Shown piece after piece: positions 9,527 through 18,640 of a stretch of DNA of 64,000 nt; the first letter of the stretch is position 1, and each line of letters opens with the position of its first letter. The stretch covers positions 1 to 64,000 of the forward strand of contig NZ_JAAOBY010000007.1 in assembly GCF_011365745.1 (NCBI RefSeq), written 5' to 3'. The DNA comes from Flavobacterium turcicum. GTDB taxonomy: Bacteria; Bacteroidota; Bacteroidia; Flavobacteriales; Flavobacteriaceae. A program made the position numbers and the translations under genes. Under the pieces are notes generated by a model. The model was given only the letters and a program-made list of their open reading frames with translations. It made no database searches and was not told the DNA's origin.

Positions 9527-10252
9527 ATGAAAGCAATCATTTTACGAGAAATTAAATCCTTTTTCGGCTCACCGATAGGTTATTTAGTAATCGCTATTTT
9601 TTTAATAATCAACGGCCTATTTCTATGGGTTTTTGAAGGAGAATATAATATCTTAAATACCGGTTTTGCTGATCTAACACCCTTTTTCACGCTAGCGCCT
9701 TGGATTTTGATTTTCTTAATTCCGGCCGTAACCATGCGCAGTTTTTCTGATGAGCGAAAACAAGGAACCTTAGAGCTATTGCTAACCAAACCGCTTTCAG
9801 TTTGGAGCATTGTAAATGGTAAATTTATTGGCGCAATTGCTTTAATTATTTTGGCAATCGTACCCACATTTATCTATGTTTTTAGCATTTCATCATTGGG
9901 TTTACCCGAAGGAAATATTGATATGGGGAGCACAATTGGTTCGTATTTTGGGTTGTTTTTTCTCATTGCGGCCTATTCAGCCATTGGGATTTTCACCTCT
10001 ACCCTATCTGATAATCAAATCGTAGCTTTTATTGTAGCGGTTTTTTTATGCTTCTTTTTCTATTTCGGTTTCGAAGGATTCTCCTCCATTTTACCGGTAG
10101 GATCTTCGTTTGTAGCCTCGTTAGGAATGCAAGATCATTTTAAAAGTATGAGCCGCGGTGTGCTCGATAGCAGAGACATCATTTATTTTTGCAGCATTGC
10201 GGTACTATTCCTTTCGTTTACTGTTTTTAATTTAAAATCTTTCAAATCGTAA
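9527..10252 (+). CDS. gldF: Gliding motility ABC transporter permease GldF
   Basis: The protein is an ABC-2 type integral membrane permease of 241 residues with six predicted membrane segments. It contains the conserved SFSDERKQGTLELLLTKPLS loop typical of GldF and NosY-like proteins. In Flavobacterium johnsoniae GldA, GldF and GldG form an ABC transporter required for gliding. The gene overlaps gldG by one base, so the two are translationally linked. gldA is not in the window; it is often encoded elsewhere in this group. A TACATTTG -7 element lies upstream at 9491-9498. Confidence 0.95.
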   Translation: MKAIILREIKSFFGSPIGYLVIAIFLIINGLFLWVFEGEYNILNTGFADLTPFFTLAPWILIFLIPAVTMRSFSDERKQGTLELLLTKPLSVWSIVNGKFIGAIALIILAIVPTFIYVFSISSLGLPEGNIDMGSTIGSYFGLFFLIAAYSAIGIFTSTLSDNQIVAFIVAVFLCFFFYFGFEGFSSILPVGSSFVASLGMQDHFKSMSRGVLDSRDIIYFCSIAVLFLSFTVFNLKSFKS

Positions 10253-11937
10253 TGACATCTTTTAGAAAAAATAACATCAAATCGGTACTACTCGTTTTAG
10301 CAATTGTACTTGTCGTCAATGTACTTAGTCGTTCGTTTTTTCAGCGTTTTGATTTAACGGCAGACCAACGTTACACCTTGTCTCGAACCTCTTTGGGAAT
10401 CATAAAACAAGTTGATAATCCGCTATCAATTAAAGTGTATATGCAAGGCGATTTACCCGCAGAATTCAAAAGATTACAGGTAGAAACCAAACAACTTTTG
10501 GAAGAATTTCAAGCCTATAACAGCAATATTGTATTTGAATTTGTTGATCCTTTGGAGAATGAAGAAAGCAGTATGGACAACATTAAAGAGCTGTACCGCA
10601 AAGGCCTTACGCCAATCAACATTACCGTTGACGATAAAGGAAAACAATCACAAGCCATGGTATTTCCTTGGGCGATTGCCGTTTATAACAACAAAGAGGT
10701 GAATATTCCTTTGCTTAAAAACATGATGGGCGCATCGACTACCCAAAAAGTGATTGGTTCTGTGCAACACCTTGAATATTCAATTGCGGATGGTTTGAAT
10801 AAAATTACCAAAGCCAAGCAAAAGAAAATCGCCGTAATTAAAGGTAACGGCGAGTTGCAGGACATTTTGATGGCAAAATTTTTATTACAAGTACGTGAAA
10901 GCTATTACATCGGACCATTTACTTTAGACTCTGTAGCCAAAAGTCCCGTTGCAAGTTTAGAGGCACTTACAAAGTACGATTTGGCGGTGATTGCTAAACC
11001 AACTGAAACCTTTACCGATTCTGAAAAACAAGTCCTTGATCAATTTATCATGAACGGAGGGAAAACCTTGTGGTTGGTAGATCAAGTGGTTGCAGAAATG
11101 GATAGTTTGTATAATGATGCTGGCGCTACATTGGCCTACCCTCGCGATTTAGGACTAAACGATATGTTTTTTAAATACGGTTTCCGAATCAATCCTGATT
11201 TAATAAAAGACGAGCAAGGAAGTCCAATTAAACTGGCTTCGGGCGAGCAAGGATCGGCTACACAATACCAAGAATTTAATTGGAAATTCGCACCGCAAGT
11301 GTATCCAACAAGCACGCATCCGATTGTGAAAAATTTAGGCGGAATCAAATTTGACTTTGCCAATCCGATCGATACTTTGAAAAACGACATCAAAAAAACA
11401 GTTTTACTGCAATCATCACCTTATTCGAAAAAAATAGGAACACCAGCCGAAGTCAACTTAAATATTGTAGCCGAAAATAGCGTTCCACAAGAATATTTGA
11501 ATAAAGGAAACCTACCGATTGCGGTACTTTTAGAAGGAGACTTTCACTCGGTTTATGAAAATAGAGTACTGCCATTTGATCAAAATAACTTTAAAGGCAA
11601 TGGAAAACCAACTAAAATGATCGTGATCTCGGATGGAGATTTAGTTAAAAATCAGTTAGATAAAAATTTCCAACCAGTAGAACTAGGTTTTGACCAACGC
11701 TCTGGAAATGTCTATGATAATAAAGATTTTATGATCAATTGTGTAAACTATTTACTTGACGATACAGGACTTATTAACATTCGCAGCAAGGACTTGACGT
11801 TGCCATTGTTGGATAAAGAAAAAGTATATGCCTCGTATACCCAAACGCAGTTAATCACCATTGGATTGCCGCTTGTGGTATTGCTCGTTTTTGGACTGTT
11901 ATTTACCTACATTCGTAAAAAAACATACAGTAATTAG
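10252..11937 (+). CDS. gldG: Gliding motility ABC transporter subunit GldG
   Basis: The 561-residue protein starts with a membrane segment (about residues 11-28) and ends with another (about residues 532-553). Between them is a large extracytoplasmic region with the GldG/ABC-type uncharacterised transport domain, recognisable at FDLTADQRYTLSRTS and LLVDQVVAEM-like segments. It partners GldF in the gliding ABC transporter. It starts in the stop codon of gldF (TAATG). Confidence 0.95.
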   Translation: MTSFRKNNIKSVLLVLAIVLVVNVLSRSFFQRFDLTADQRYTLSRTSLGIIKQVDNPLSIKVYMQGDLPAEFKRLQVETKQLLEEFQAYNSNIVFEFVDPLENEESSMDNIKELYRKGLTPINITVDDKGKQSQAMVFPWAIAVYNNKEVNIPLLKNMMGASTTQKVIGSVQHLEYSIADGLNKITKAKQKKIAVIKGNGELQDILMAKFLLQVRESYYIGPFTLDSVAKSPVASLEALTKYDLAVIAKPTETFTDSEKQVLDQFIMNGGKTLWLVDQVVAEMDSLYNDAGATLAYPRDLGLNDMFFKYGFRINPDLIKDEQGSPIKLASGEQGSATQYQEFNWKFAPQVYPTSTHPIVKNLGGIKFDFANPIDTLKNDIKKTVLLQSSPYSKKIGTPAEVNLNIVAENSVPQEYLNKGNLPIAVLLEGDFHSVYENRVLPFDQNNFKGNGKPTKMIVISDGDLVKNQLDKNFQPVELGFDQRSGNVYDNKDFMINCVNYLLDDTGLINIRSKDLTLPLLDKEKVYASYTQTQLITIGLPLVVLLVFGLLFTYIRKKTYSN

Positions 11938-12098
11938 CATCAAATACTAAGACTTATTAAGTTGATTCAAACAACTTTTAAAATAGTAAAACCAACAATA
12001 GCGTGGCGGTGATAGCCACAGCAAGAACAAGAGTTTGAAAAGCTTTTTTTTAAAGAAATATGTTAATAAAAAAGTTTCCATACTAGAATAGTTTACGA

Positions 12099-12106
12099 TA
12101 TATTTG
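12099..12106 (+). promoter_or_regulatory. dnaN: -7 element (TATATTTG) for dnaN
   Basis: This is a perfect TAnnTTTG element 55 bp upstream of the dnaN ATG. It lies in the 224-bp gap after gldG. The gap otherwise holds only AT-rich sequence with a short island (GCGTGGCGGTGATAGCCAC) that forms a small hairpin. Confidence 0.5.
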
Positions 12107-12161
12107 TACACCCTATTGCTTTTTTGATAGATGAAAAGGCTTTAAAAATAAAATAAAACAG

Positions 12162-13280
12162 ATGAAATTTATAGTATCGAGTTCGTACTTATTGAAACAA
12201 TTACAAGTTTTAGGTAATGTGATTAACAGCAACAATACCTTACCTATTTTAGATAATTTCTTATTTGATTTAGACCAAAATGTTTTGACAGTCTCTGCAT
12301 CTGATTTAGAGACTACTATGTCTGCATCATTGACAATTGATTCCGAAAGTAAAGGAAGTGTTGCGGTACCAGCAAAATTGCTTCTAGAGATTTTAAAAAC
12401 ATTTCCAGAGCAACCCTTGACTTTTACTGTTGAAGAAAATAGCACTATCGAAATTAGTTCTAACTCCGGAAAGTATGCTTTGGCGTATGCACCTGGTGAA
12501 GAATTTCCTAAATCAGTTCAATTAGAAGATCCATCTGTTACTTTAGTTCCTGCTGATGTCTTGGCTACTGCAATTAGCAAAACAATTTTTGCAGCCGGAA
12601 ATGATGATTTACGACCGGTAATGTCGGGAGTGTTTTTTCAGTTTTCGCCACAAGGATTAACTTTTGTTGCCACTGATGCGCACAAGTTAGTAAAATATGC
12701 TCGTACTGATGTAACTGCATCGCAAGTAGCTGATTTTATCATGCCTAAAAAGCCTTTGACTATTTTAAAAAATATTTTAGGAAGTTCTGATGCAGAAGTA
12801 AAAATTGAATATAACGATTCGAATGCTACTTTTTCTTTTGATAATTACATTTTGATGTGTCGTTTAATTGATGGTAAATACCCAAATTACGAAGCTGTAA
12901 TCCCAAAAGAAAACCCAAATAAATTGATGATTGACCGTTCTCAGTTTTTGAGTTCAGTACGTCGTGTGGCTATCTTTTCGAACAAAACTACACATCAAAT
13001 TCGTTTGAAAATTGCTGGAGCTGAGTTGAACGTTTCGGCAGAAGATATTGACTATTCAAACAAAGCTGAAGAAAGATTGACTTGTGACTATCAAGGTGAT
13101 GACATGCAAATAGGATACAATTCTCGTTTTTTAACTGAGATGTTGACCAACTTACAATCGGATATGATTATGCTTGAAATGTCGTTACCAAACAGAGCCG
13201 GAATTTTAACTCCAGTTGATGGATTAGAAGAAGGTGAAACCGTTACCATGCTGGTAATGCCAGTAATGCTTAACAGCTAA
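12162..13280 (+). CDS. dnaN: DNA polymerase III beta subunit (sliding clamp)
   Basis: The 372-residue protein has the three-domain clamp architecture. Recognisable segments are LPILDNFLFDL, TIEISSNSGKYALAYAPGEEFP, DDLRPVMSGVFF, FVATDAHKL, LIDGKYPNYEAVIP and the C-terminal LVMPVML, which ends in the usual hydrophobic pocket-forming strand. It clamps the replicative polymerase to DNA. Here it is not next to dnaA; it stands alone with its own promoter and terminator. Confidence 0.98.
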   Translation: MKFIVSSSYLLKQLQVLGNVINSNNTLPILDNFLFDLDQNVLTVSASDLETTMSASLTIDSESKGSVAVPAKLLLEILKTFPEQPLTFTVEENSTIEISSNSGKYALAYAPGEEFPKSVQLEDPSVTLVPADVLATAISKTIFAAGNDDLRPVMSGVFFQFSPQGLTFVATDAHKLVKYARTDVTASQVADFIMPKKPLTILKNILGSSDAEVKIEYNDSNATFSFDNYILMCRLIDGKYPNYEAVIPKENPNKLMIDRSQFLSSVRRVAIFSNKTTHQIRLKIAGAELNVSAEDIDYSNKAEERLTCDYQGDDMQIGYNSRFLTEMLTNLQSDMIMLEMSLPNRAGILTPVDGLEEGETVTMLVMPVMLNS

Positions 13281-13325
13281 GATTACCATTTAATATACGC
13301 TATTAACCAAACCATTTTTATATTG

Positions 13326-13364
13326 AAAAAAACCGCTATTCAGATTTGAAAAGCGGTTTTTTTT
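13326..13364 (+). terminator. Intrinsic terminator of dnaN
   Basis: The stem AAAACCGCT/AGCGGTTTT has an inner stem TTCA/TGAA and is followed by a run of nine or more T residues. It also faces the minus-strand MutS-like gene across a short gap. Confidence 0.85.
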
Positions 13365-13464
13365 TGACTAATTTTCGCTGAAATCAGCATTATTACAAGA
13401 TTTTTTCACCTCAAAAATAGATGCGTATTTTAGTATCTTAAATGATTTTTACTCCGTATTTCTT

Positions 13465-15258
13465 TTAAATCACTCCCATTTTTTTCATTAAAAAAGTAGC
13501 GCTTTTGTTTTTACAAATTCCGTCACGAAGTTTGTAATCAAAATGGAGTTCATCATTAATAATCTCTACTTCAAAACATTTATTGGCTAAAACATTTGGG
13601 TATTCATTAGTTGTTAAACACACTTCGATATCGTGAGTCGCAATGGCTCCAATGGCTTTTTTACCAATGGCTTTTTTTACCACTTCAATTGTTCCGTTTC
13701 GTTTATCATCTGAGTTTGTTCCGCGTAAAATTTCATCTAATAATACAAATGCGGGTTGACTTTCAAGCTCGTCCATAATTTGCTTCAAGCGTTTGATTTC
13801 GGCAAAAAAGTACGATTCGCTATCTGCCAATGAATCAGACAAACGCATCGAAACCAAAACTGGTAACGGATGAACATTTGCAGCAGTAGCGCAAACAGGA
13901 GCTCCAATTCCAGCCAAAACCATATTGACCCCCAAACTACGTAAAAATGTACTCTTGCCCGACATATTCGAGCCCGTTAAAATTAAAAATGACTGTGGGT
14001 GAAAAGACACCTCATTGGTTACTCTGCTTCGAGAATTTAGTAAAGGATGACTCAAATCTTTAAAATCAATTTGATACTTATCGTTTATCATCGGAAATAC
14101 AAAATTTGGATTGTTATAGCTCAAATTAGCAAAACTGTTTAGCATTTCCATTTCCCCAATCACTTGTAACCATTGTGGAAGCTCAGTTCCATGCGTATTT
14201 TTCCAGTGCAAAAGCTGCCTAAATACGTGTAAATTAAATAGAAAAGTACCATTAAAAACAGTAGCTGTTACAAAATTACCGATGCTATCCATCCTAGAAA
14301 ACAATTCCGACAAGTATTTTAAATGCGCGCTTGCTGTACTTTGGTTACTCGATAACTGTTGTTGTAATTGCTTTAATTTTAGCGATTTGAACGACTCTTG
14401 CTCTATCTTTTGCAGTAGCAAACTGTATTGAAAAATAATCGCATCAATTTTGGTTGAAGTAGCTACATCAGCCATAATTCGTTTGACAACACGGCCTAAA
14501 ATAATTAAGTTAAATACAAAAACATAGCCTGCAAGAGTGGCATAATAAGCATTAGATGTAAAAGCATACACTAACAACAAAACCAAAAATAAGACGGGAG
14601 CAGCATACATTATTACTACAATCCAACGTGGAAGCGGTGCACTGTTGAATGATTTCCAGCGGAGCAAACTTTCGTAACTAGCAGCACTGTCGTCACCTAC
14701 TTTTGCTATGGCTAAAAACTCTTGACGCCATTCGATTTTTGATGCTAATTCCTGAATGGCTTCTTGATTCTGTTCTATTTCTAAAGGAGTTGCAACAGTC
14801 AATAAACGATTCGCCAAGGTTTTCTCTCCAATATGTGTAGCAGTTCTATTTATATTTTGAAATAACGAATGCCCTCCAAAAATATCCAAATCATACGCAT
14901 ACGGATGCTGAAAGTCATTGTAAGCGACACCATCTTTAAAAGGGATATTGCTGCCGTTTAAATAATCAATTTCATCCTTGTTGATATCGATCAGCGCTTG
15001 ATTCAATTTCCTTTTTACCCCAAGTGCAGTGTGCAATCGCATTAAAATTACAAATAGCACGAAACCAATCGCAGCTGCTACTGCATATATTAAGTCTGTT
15101 GTTTGATTATAATAGTAAAGACCCATAAAAAAAAGCACAACTACCAGTAATCTACCTATACTGATTGTGTTGTGCCTTCTTGAAAAAACGAGTGCTTCGG
15201 CAGTAAAAAGAGCATGTTTTGAATTATAAATTTGCATAGTAATAAAATTGAAAAGCAA
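13465..15258 (-). CDS. Membrane-anchored MutS-family ATPase
   Basis: The C-terminal part is a MutS-type ABC ATPase with Walker A TGSNMSGKST, the FAEIKRLKQI helix, Walker B FVLLDEILRGTNSDDK and the ATHDIEVC switch. The N-terminal MutS mismatch-binding domain is absent. Instead four hydrophobic segments occur, near residues 35-50, 53-70, 215-235 and 240-258. This matches a Bacteroidetes group of membrane MutS-like proteins, which probably do not act in mismatch repair. The frame starts at 15258, but the ATG at 15237 (MQIYNSKHA) is also possible. No partner gene is evident. Confidence 0.85.
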   Translation of the reverse strand: MLFNFITMQIYNSKHALFTAEALVFSRRHNTISIGRLLVVVLFFMGLYYYNQTTDLIYAVAAAIGFVLFVILMRLHTALGVKRKLNQALIDINKDEIDYLNGSNIPFKDGVAYNDFQHPYAYDLDIFGGHSLFQNINRTATHIGEKTLANRLLTVATPLEIEQNQEAIQELASKIEWRQEFLAIAKVGDDSAASYESLLRWKSFNSAPLPRWIVVIMYAAPVLFLVLLLVYAFTSNAYYATLAGYVFVFNLIILGRVVKRIMADVATSTKIDAIIFQYSLLLQKIEQESFKSLKLKQLQQQLSSNQSTASAHLKYLSELFSRMDSIGNFVTATVFNGTFLFNLHVFRQLLHWKNTHGTELPQWLQVIGEMEMLNSFANLSYNNPNFVFPMINDKYQIDFKDLSHPLLNSRSRVTNEVSFHPQSFLILTGSNMSGKSTFLRSLGVNMVLAGIGAPVCATAANVHPLPVLVSMRLSDSLADSESYFFAEIKRLKQIMDELESQPAFVLLDEILRGTNSDDKRNGTIEVVKKAIGKKAIGAIATHDIEVCLTTNEYPNVLANKCFEVEIINDELHFDYKLRDGICKNKSATFLMKKMGVI

Positions 15259-15435
15259 ATATAGTGAAATTGCATGGAGCGCTCCTTTCTTAAAAAAACA
15301 GTGACGCTGCTATACTACAAGTCGCACAATAACCATTACTTAAGAGTCTCCATTGATTATCAAACGATTTAAAATTCGAAATACAAGACAACCAACTATT
15401 AAACATTTACAACTATGCCACAAAACAGTTCTTTT

Positions 15436-16275
15436 CTACTCTACCTCGGCAGGAATGGCTAAAATTGGTAAATCAGTATAATTGGCCATTTTTCGGGTTA
15501 AACTCAAATTAAAAATACTTGCCAAAAAGCTTCTTTTGTAATGCAACAAAGTGAGAATATCAATGTCTTTTTGCTGAATAAAATCGTAAATAGAACCTTG
15601 AACGTCATCGCTAATCATAACATGAAATTCTACTGGGTCGGCACTAAACTCCTCTTCCCACGCTTTAATCGTATCTTTTGTAACATCAGAACTAGCTGTT
15701 TTTACATACAAACATTTTACTTTGGCTCCTGTTTTGCGCGCTATAGCCAAAACCTGTTTTAAAGCTTTTTTGTCTTTTTTTCTAAATCGAGTGGTAAAAC
15801 AAATTTCCTGAATGGGTCTGTATGCAGCATCCCCAGGAACGCACAATACGGGAACAGTTCCGTTTGTAATAATGTTTGCCGTATTGGTGCCCGCAAAAAA
15901 ATCATCCCAACCTTGCACTCCATTAGTGCCCATGACAATAAAATCAATATCTTCCTCTTGCGTAATATCAAAAATACAAGAAGTCAAATCGCCTTCAGTC
16001 AATCTATGAGATAATATAATGTGCTGCAAATTGCGTTTTTCTGCAATAGCTCGCAATTTAGGAACCTCATCCTTAAACTGTTCAAAATTAGTCAACTCGA
16101 CTGAGTTGTATAAAACGGTATAATTGGGCGGAAAAATCGAACTGTCAAAACTAGGCGCATCAAAGGTGTGCAACAATACGATTTCAGCTTTTACGGTATT
16201 TGCAAATTCTAAGGCATGTACAAAAGCATTTGTGGCAACAGGAGAAAAATCGGTAGGGAAAAGAATTTTTTTCAT
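15436..16275 (-). CDS. Universal stress protein with two USP domains
   Basis: The 279-residue protein has two tandem USP folds. The first starts KKILFPTDFSPVATNAFVHA and carries VMGTNGVQGW, the ATP-loop-like region (GTNTANIITNGTVPVLCVP). The second is more diverged, ends with ILTLLHYKRSFLA and lacks the full nucleotide loop. Such proteins respond to starvation or redox stress in related bacteria. It lies in a 340-bp neighbourhood without other genes and faces mnmE divergently. Confidence 0.9.
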   Translation of the reverse strand: MKKILFPTDFSPVATNAFVHALEFANTVKAEIVLLHTFDAPSFDSSIFPPNYTVLYNSVELTNFEQFKDEVPKLRAIAEKRNLQHIILSHRLTEGDLTSCIFDITQEEDIDFIVMGTNGVQGWDDFFAGTNTANIITNGTVPVLCVPGDAAYRPIQEICFTTRFRKKDKKALKQVLAIARKTGAKVKCLYVKTASSDVTKDTIKAWEEEFSADPVEFHVMISDDVQGSIYDFIQQKDIDILTLLHYKRSFLASIFNLSLTRKMANYTDLPILAIPAEVE

Positions 16276-16396
16276 AACATTTAAAGTTAAGAGATTAGTT
16301 GTTGTAACAAAGGTAGGCTCTTACTTGCGCTAGAATTATGACATTTATCATTATAGCATCACTTTTTCAAAATTATTTTTCAGTAGCTCAGTTGTC

Positions 16397-16426
16397 TTGC
16401 GCTCCCACCAATTTTGGTTACTTTTG
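16397..16426 (+). promoter_or_regulatory. mnmE: mnmE promoter (TTG-N19-TACTTTTG)
   Basis: A TTG at 16397-16399 is followed 19 bp later by TACTTTTG at 16419-16426. This is a good Bacteroidetes -33/-7 pair and leaves a leader of about 15 bp before the mnmE ATG. Confidence 0.65.
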
Positions 16427-16443
16427 TATAAAAATAAATCAAC

Positions 16444-17844
16444 ATGATCGCTCAAGATTCCATCGTTGCCCTTGCCACACCATCAGGCGCAGGCGCAATT
16501 GCTATAATACGAATTTCTGGTCAAGATGCTATTCCTATTGCTGATAGTGTTTTTAAATCGATAAAAAATAAAAACTTAGTCTCTCAAAAAACCCATACCC
16601 TTCATTTAGGTCATATTGTGGATGGTTTCAAAACACTCGATGAAGTATTGGTTTCTGTTTTTAAAGGACCAAATTCCTATACCGGCGAAAACACCATAGA
16701 GATTTCTTGTCACGGATCAACGTATATTCAGCAGCAAATTATACAGTTATTGCTCCGTAAAGGATGTCGAATGGCCGATGCGGGTGAGTTTACTCTGCGC
16801 GCTTTCTTGAACGGAAAACTGGATTTATCACAAGCCGAAGCTGTTGCCGATTTGATTTCGTCAGACAATGAAGCCAGCCATCAAATTGCGATGCAGCAAA
16901 TGCGTGGCGGTTTCTCAAACGAAATTGCCAAATTGAGAGAAGAACTTTTAAACTTTGCTTCGCTTATCGAACTCGAATTAGACTTTGCCGAAGAGGATGT
17001 AGAGTTTGCAGACAGAACCCAGTTTCACGAATTGTTAAATAGAATTGAGTTTGTCTTAAAACGTTTGATTGATTCCTTTGCCGTGGGTAACGTAATTAAA
17101 AACGGAATTCCCGTTGCCATTGTGGGTGAACCCAACGTTGGAAAATCGACGCTTTTGAATGCTTTACTCAATGAAGAACGCGCCATTGTATCGGACATTG
17201 CAGGAACAACACGTGACACCATCGAAGACGAATTAGTCATTGGCGGCATTGGTTTCCGCTTTATTGATACGGCAGGTATTCGCGAAACCAAAGATTATGT
17301 AGAGAGCATTGGCATTCAAAAGACTTTTGAGAAAATAGAACAAGCGCAAGTGGTTTTATATTTGTTTGAAAGTTTCAGGTTTCAAGTTTCAGGTTCAGAG
17401 TACATCCTTGAAATTGAAAAAGTAAAAAATAAATATCCTTTAAAACCATTACTCGTTGTAATCAACAAAATAGATTTAATTTCGGTTGAGGAAAGAGATT
17501 CTATCAGCCAGCAACTTGACAAGTTAAACGTACAGCAAGTCTTATTAAGTGCAAAACAAAAAATTGGCATTGACGAACTCAAAAACCAATTACTTTCCTT
17601 TGTCAACACTGGTGCCTTGCGCAACAATGAAACGATTGTAACCAACACTCGCCATTATGATTCCTTATTAAAAGCTCTTGATGAAATTAGCAAAGTGAAA
17701 TACGGCCTTGAAACCAACCTTTCTAGCGACTTGATGGCGCTTGATATCCGCGAAGCATTATACCATTTCGGGATGATTACCGGTCAGGTGACAAATGATG
17801 AATTGCTGGGGAATATATTTGCTAATTTTTGTATCGGAAAATAG
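16444..17844 (+). CDS. mnmE: tRNA modification GTPase MnmE
   Basis: MnmE works with MnmG to install carboxymethylaminomethyl groups on U34 of certain tRNAs. The N-terminal tetrahydrofolate-binding domain starts IVALATPSGAGAIAIIRISG. The inserted G domain shows GEPNVGKSTLLNALL (G1), IAGTTRDTIEDEL (G2), DTAGIRE (G3) and VINKID (G4). The C-terminus is the catalytic CIGK. Its 466 residues are close to normal. A stretch of about nine residues after YLFE (SFRFQVSGS) is encoded by an intergenic-type repeat and looks inserted. The ICE begins just downstream, but the coding end is intact. Confidence 0.97.
   Translation: MIAQDSIVALATPSGAGAIAIIRISGQDAIPIADSVFKSIKNKNLVSQKTHTLHLGHIVDGFKTLDEVLVSVFKGPNSYTGENTIEISCHGSTYIQQQIIQLLLRKGCRMADAGEFTLRAFLNGKLDLSQAEAVADLISSDNEASHQIAMQQMRGGFSNEIAKLREELLNFASLIELELDFAEEDVEFADRTQFHELLNRIEFVLKRLIDSFAVGNVIKNGIPVAIVGEPNVGKSTLLNALLNEERAIVSDIAGTTRDTIEDELVIGGIGFRFIDTAGIRETKDYVESIGIQKTFEKIEQAQVVLYLFESFRFQVSGSEYILEIEKVKNKYPLKPLLVVINKIDLISVEERDSISQQLDKLNVQQVLLSAKQKIGIDELKNQLLSFVNTGALRNNETIVTNTRHYDSLLKALDEISKVKYGLETNLSSDLMALDIREALYHFGMITGQVTNDELLGNIFANFCIGK
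17371..17396 (+). repeat. AGTTTCAGGTTTCA tandem repeat inside mnmE
   Basis: Two copies of AGTTTCAGGTT (17371-17381 and 17385-17395) form a 14-bp-period repeat. The unit resembles the GTTTCAGGTTTCAAG repeats common between Flavobacterium genes. Here it stays in frame within the mnmE G domain. Confidence 0.7.
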
Positions 17845-17873
17845 GTTTCACAAAACATCACAAAATAAAACAA

Positions 17874-17926
17874 AGAATCCCAGTTAAAATGTCATAAAAC
17901 GGCATTTTAACTGGGATTCTTCTTTC
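17874..17926 (+). terminator. Intrinsic terminator of mnmE
   Basis: A perfect 18-bp stem has arms at 17874-17891 and 17903-17920 (AGAATCCCAGTTAAAATG and its complement). The loop is 11 bases and a T-rich tail follows. It marks the end of the chromosomal transcription unit. Confidence 0.9.
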
Positions 17927-17964
17927 TGTTTATTTAGCTTTATTTGCAGATAGTTTGTTCCTTT

Positions 17965-17983
17965 TTGTACCATTATTGTACCA
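17965..17983. other. Candidate left attachment region of the ICE (TTGTACCA direct repeats)
   Basis: The bases read TTGTACCATTATTGTACCA, two 8-bp direct repeats with an 11-bp period, one helical turn apart. They sit between the mnmE terminator and the integrase operon, where attL should lie. The partner end is outside the window, so the core cannot be confirmed. Use of these repeats by the integrase is an inference. Confidence 0.35.
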
Positions 17984-18026
17984 CGAAAATAATTTTCCTT
18001 GTTGGATTTTTTTTTGGCGAAATTAT

Positions 18027-18062
18027 GACACACAGAGAGACACATAGACACAATGGGACACA
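18027..18062 (+). promoter_or_regulatory. Cluster of four GACACA repeats upstream of the HTH-integrase operon
   Basis: GACACA occurs at 18027, 18039, 18047 and 18057, all in the same orientation, just before the preferred ATG at 18077. Such a cluster is a plausible operator or recombinase arm site. It covers the alternative ATG at 18053, which argues against that start. Confidence 0.4.
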
Positions 18063-18076
18063 AAATTAGTCACATT

Positions 18077-18640
18077 ATGAGTTCTAACATTGAGGTTATC
18101 AGAATTTGTGAGCACTGCAAAAAACAGTTCACAGCCAGAACAACGCGCACACGGTATTGTTCGCACATTTGCAACAGCCGTGGTTATAAATCACTGGTAC
18201 GCAAAGGAAAAGTAGAAAAAAGCAATAACGAGATCGTTCAGCTTTTAAACACAGATTTGGAAAAAATAAAGCCTCTTGAGTTTTTAAAAATTACTCAGGC
18301 AACCCTTCTTTTTGGAATCAGCAGAAGTACGCTTTACAGGTTAGTTAACAATGGACAGCTGGACATTGCAAAGTTTGGCAAACGAACTGTTATCCGCAGA
18401 TGCGATCTTGAAGCTTTTTTTGCAATTCCTATACAGGATGTGACCTTGAAAACTGGACAGCAATTTCCTGGTTTTGACAATTGCTATACTATAACGGAAA
18501 TTCAACAGAAGTATAATATTTCTTCAGGAGCGCTCTATCTATTGATTCAACGGCAGGGTATAGTAAAATATTCCGTTGGAAAATTCACCTGTGTATCCAA
18601 ACAGGATATTGATATAATTTTTAATGCTGCGGGAAGATGA
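18077..18640 (+). CDS. Zinc-finger/helix-turn-helix DNA-binding protein (excisionase-like)
   Basis: The protein opens with a treble-clef-like motif (CEHCKKQF, then CSHIC), followed by an excisionase-type HTH (FLKITQATLLFGISRSTLYR with VIRRCDLEAFF). A second, weaker HTH repeats the pattern (YTITEIQQKYNISSGALYLL). It ends in a 4-bp overlap with the integrase start (ATGA), a coupling often seen for recombination directionality or integrase-control proteins. The ATG at 18077 is preferred over 18053, giving 187 residues. Its exact role (Xis, repressor or activator of int) cannot be decided. Confidence 0.8.
   Translation: MSSNIEVIRICEHCKKQFTARTTRTRYCSHICNSRGYKSLVRKGKVEKSNNEIVQLLNTDLEKIKPLEFLKITQATLLFGISRSTLYRLVNNGQLDIAKFGKRTVIRRCDLEAFFAIPIQDVTLKTGQQFPGFDNCYTITEIQQKYNISSGALYLLIQRQGIVKYSVGKFTCVSKQDIDIIFNAAGR

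Noticed and set aside
12000..12050. Small GC-richer island before dnaN as a repeat copy
   Set aside because: It is too short and different from the other islands to claim the same family.
15259..15435. Gap between the MutS-like and USP genes
   Set aside because: No promoter box, hairpin or frame stands out; nothing to report.
17935..17950. CTTTATTTGC as a CTnDOT-type attachment sequence
   Set aside because: It matches the GTAnnTTTGC consensus only in part, and the integrase here differs from IntDOT in having the first catalytic arginine.
18053..18076. Earlier ATG of the HTH gene
   Set aside because: It sits in the GACACA cluster and adds eight residues of no apparent use; the ATG at 18077 fits better.
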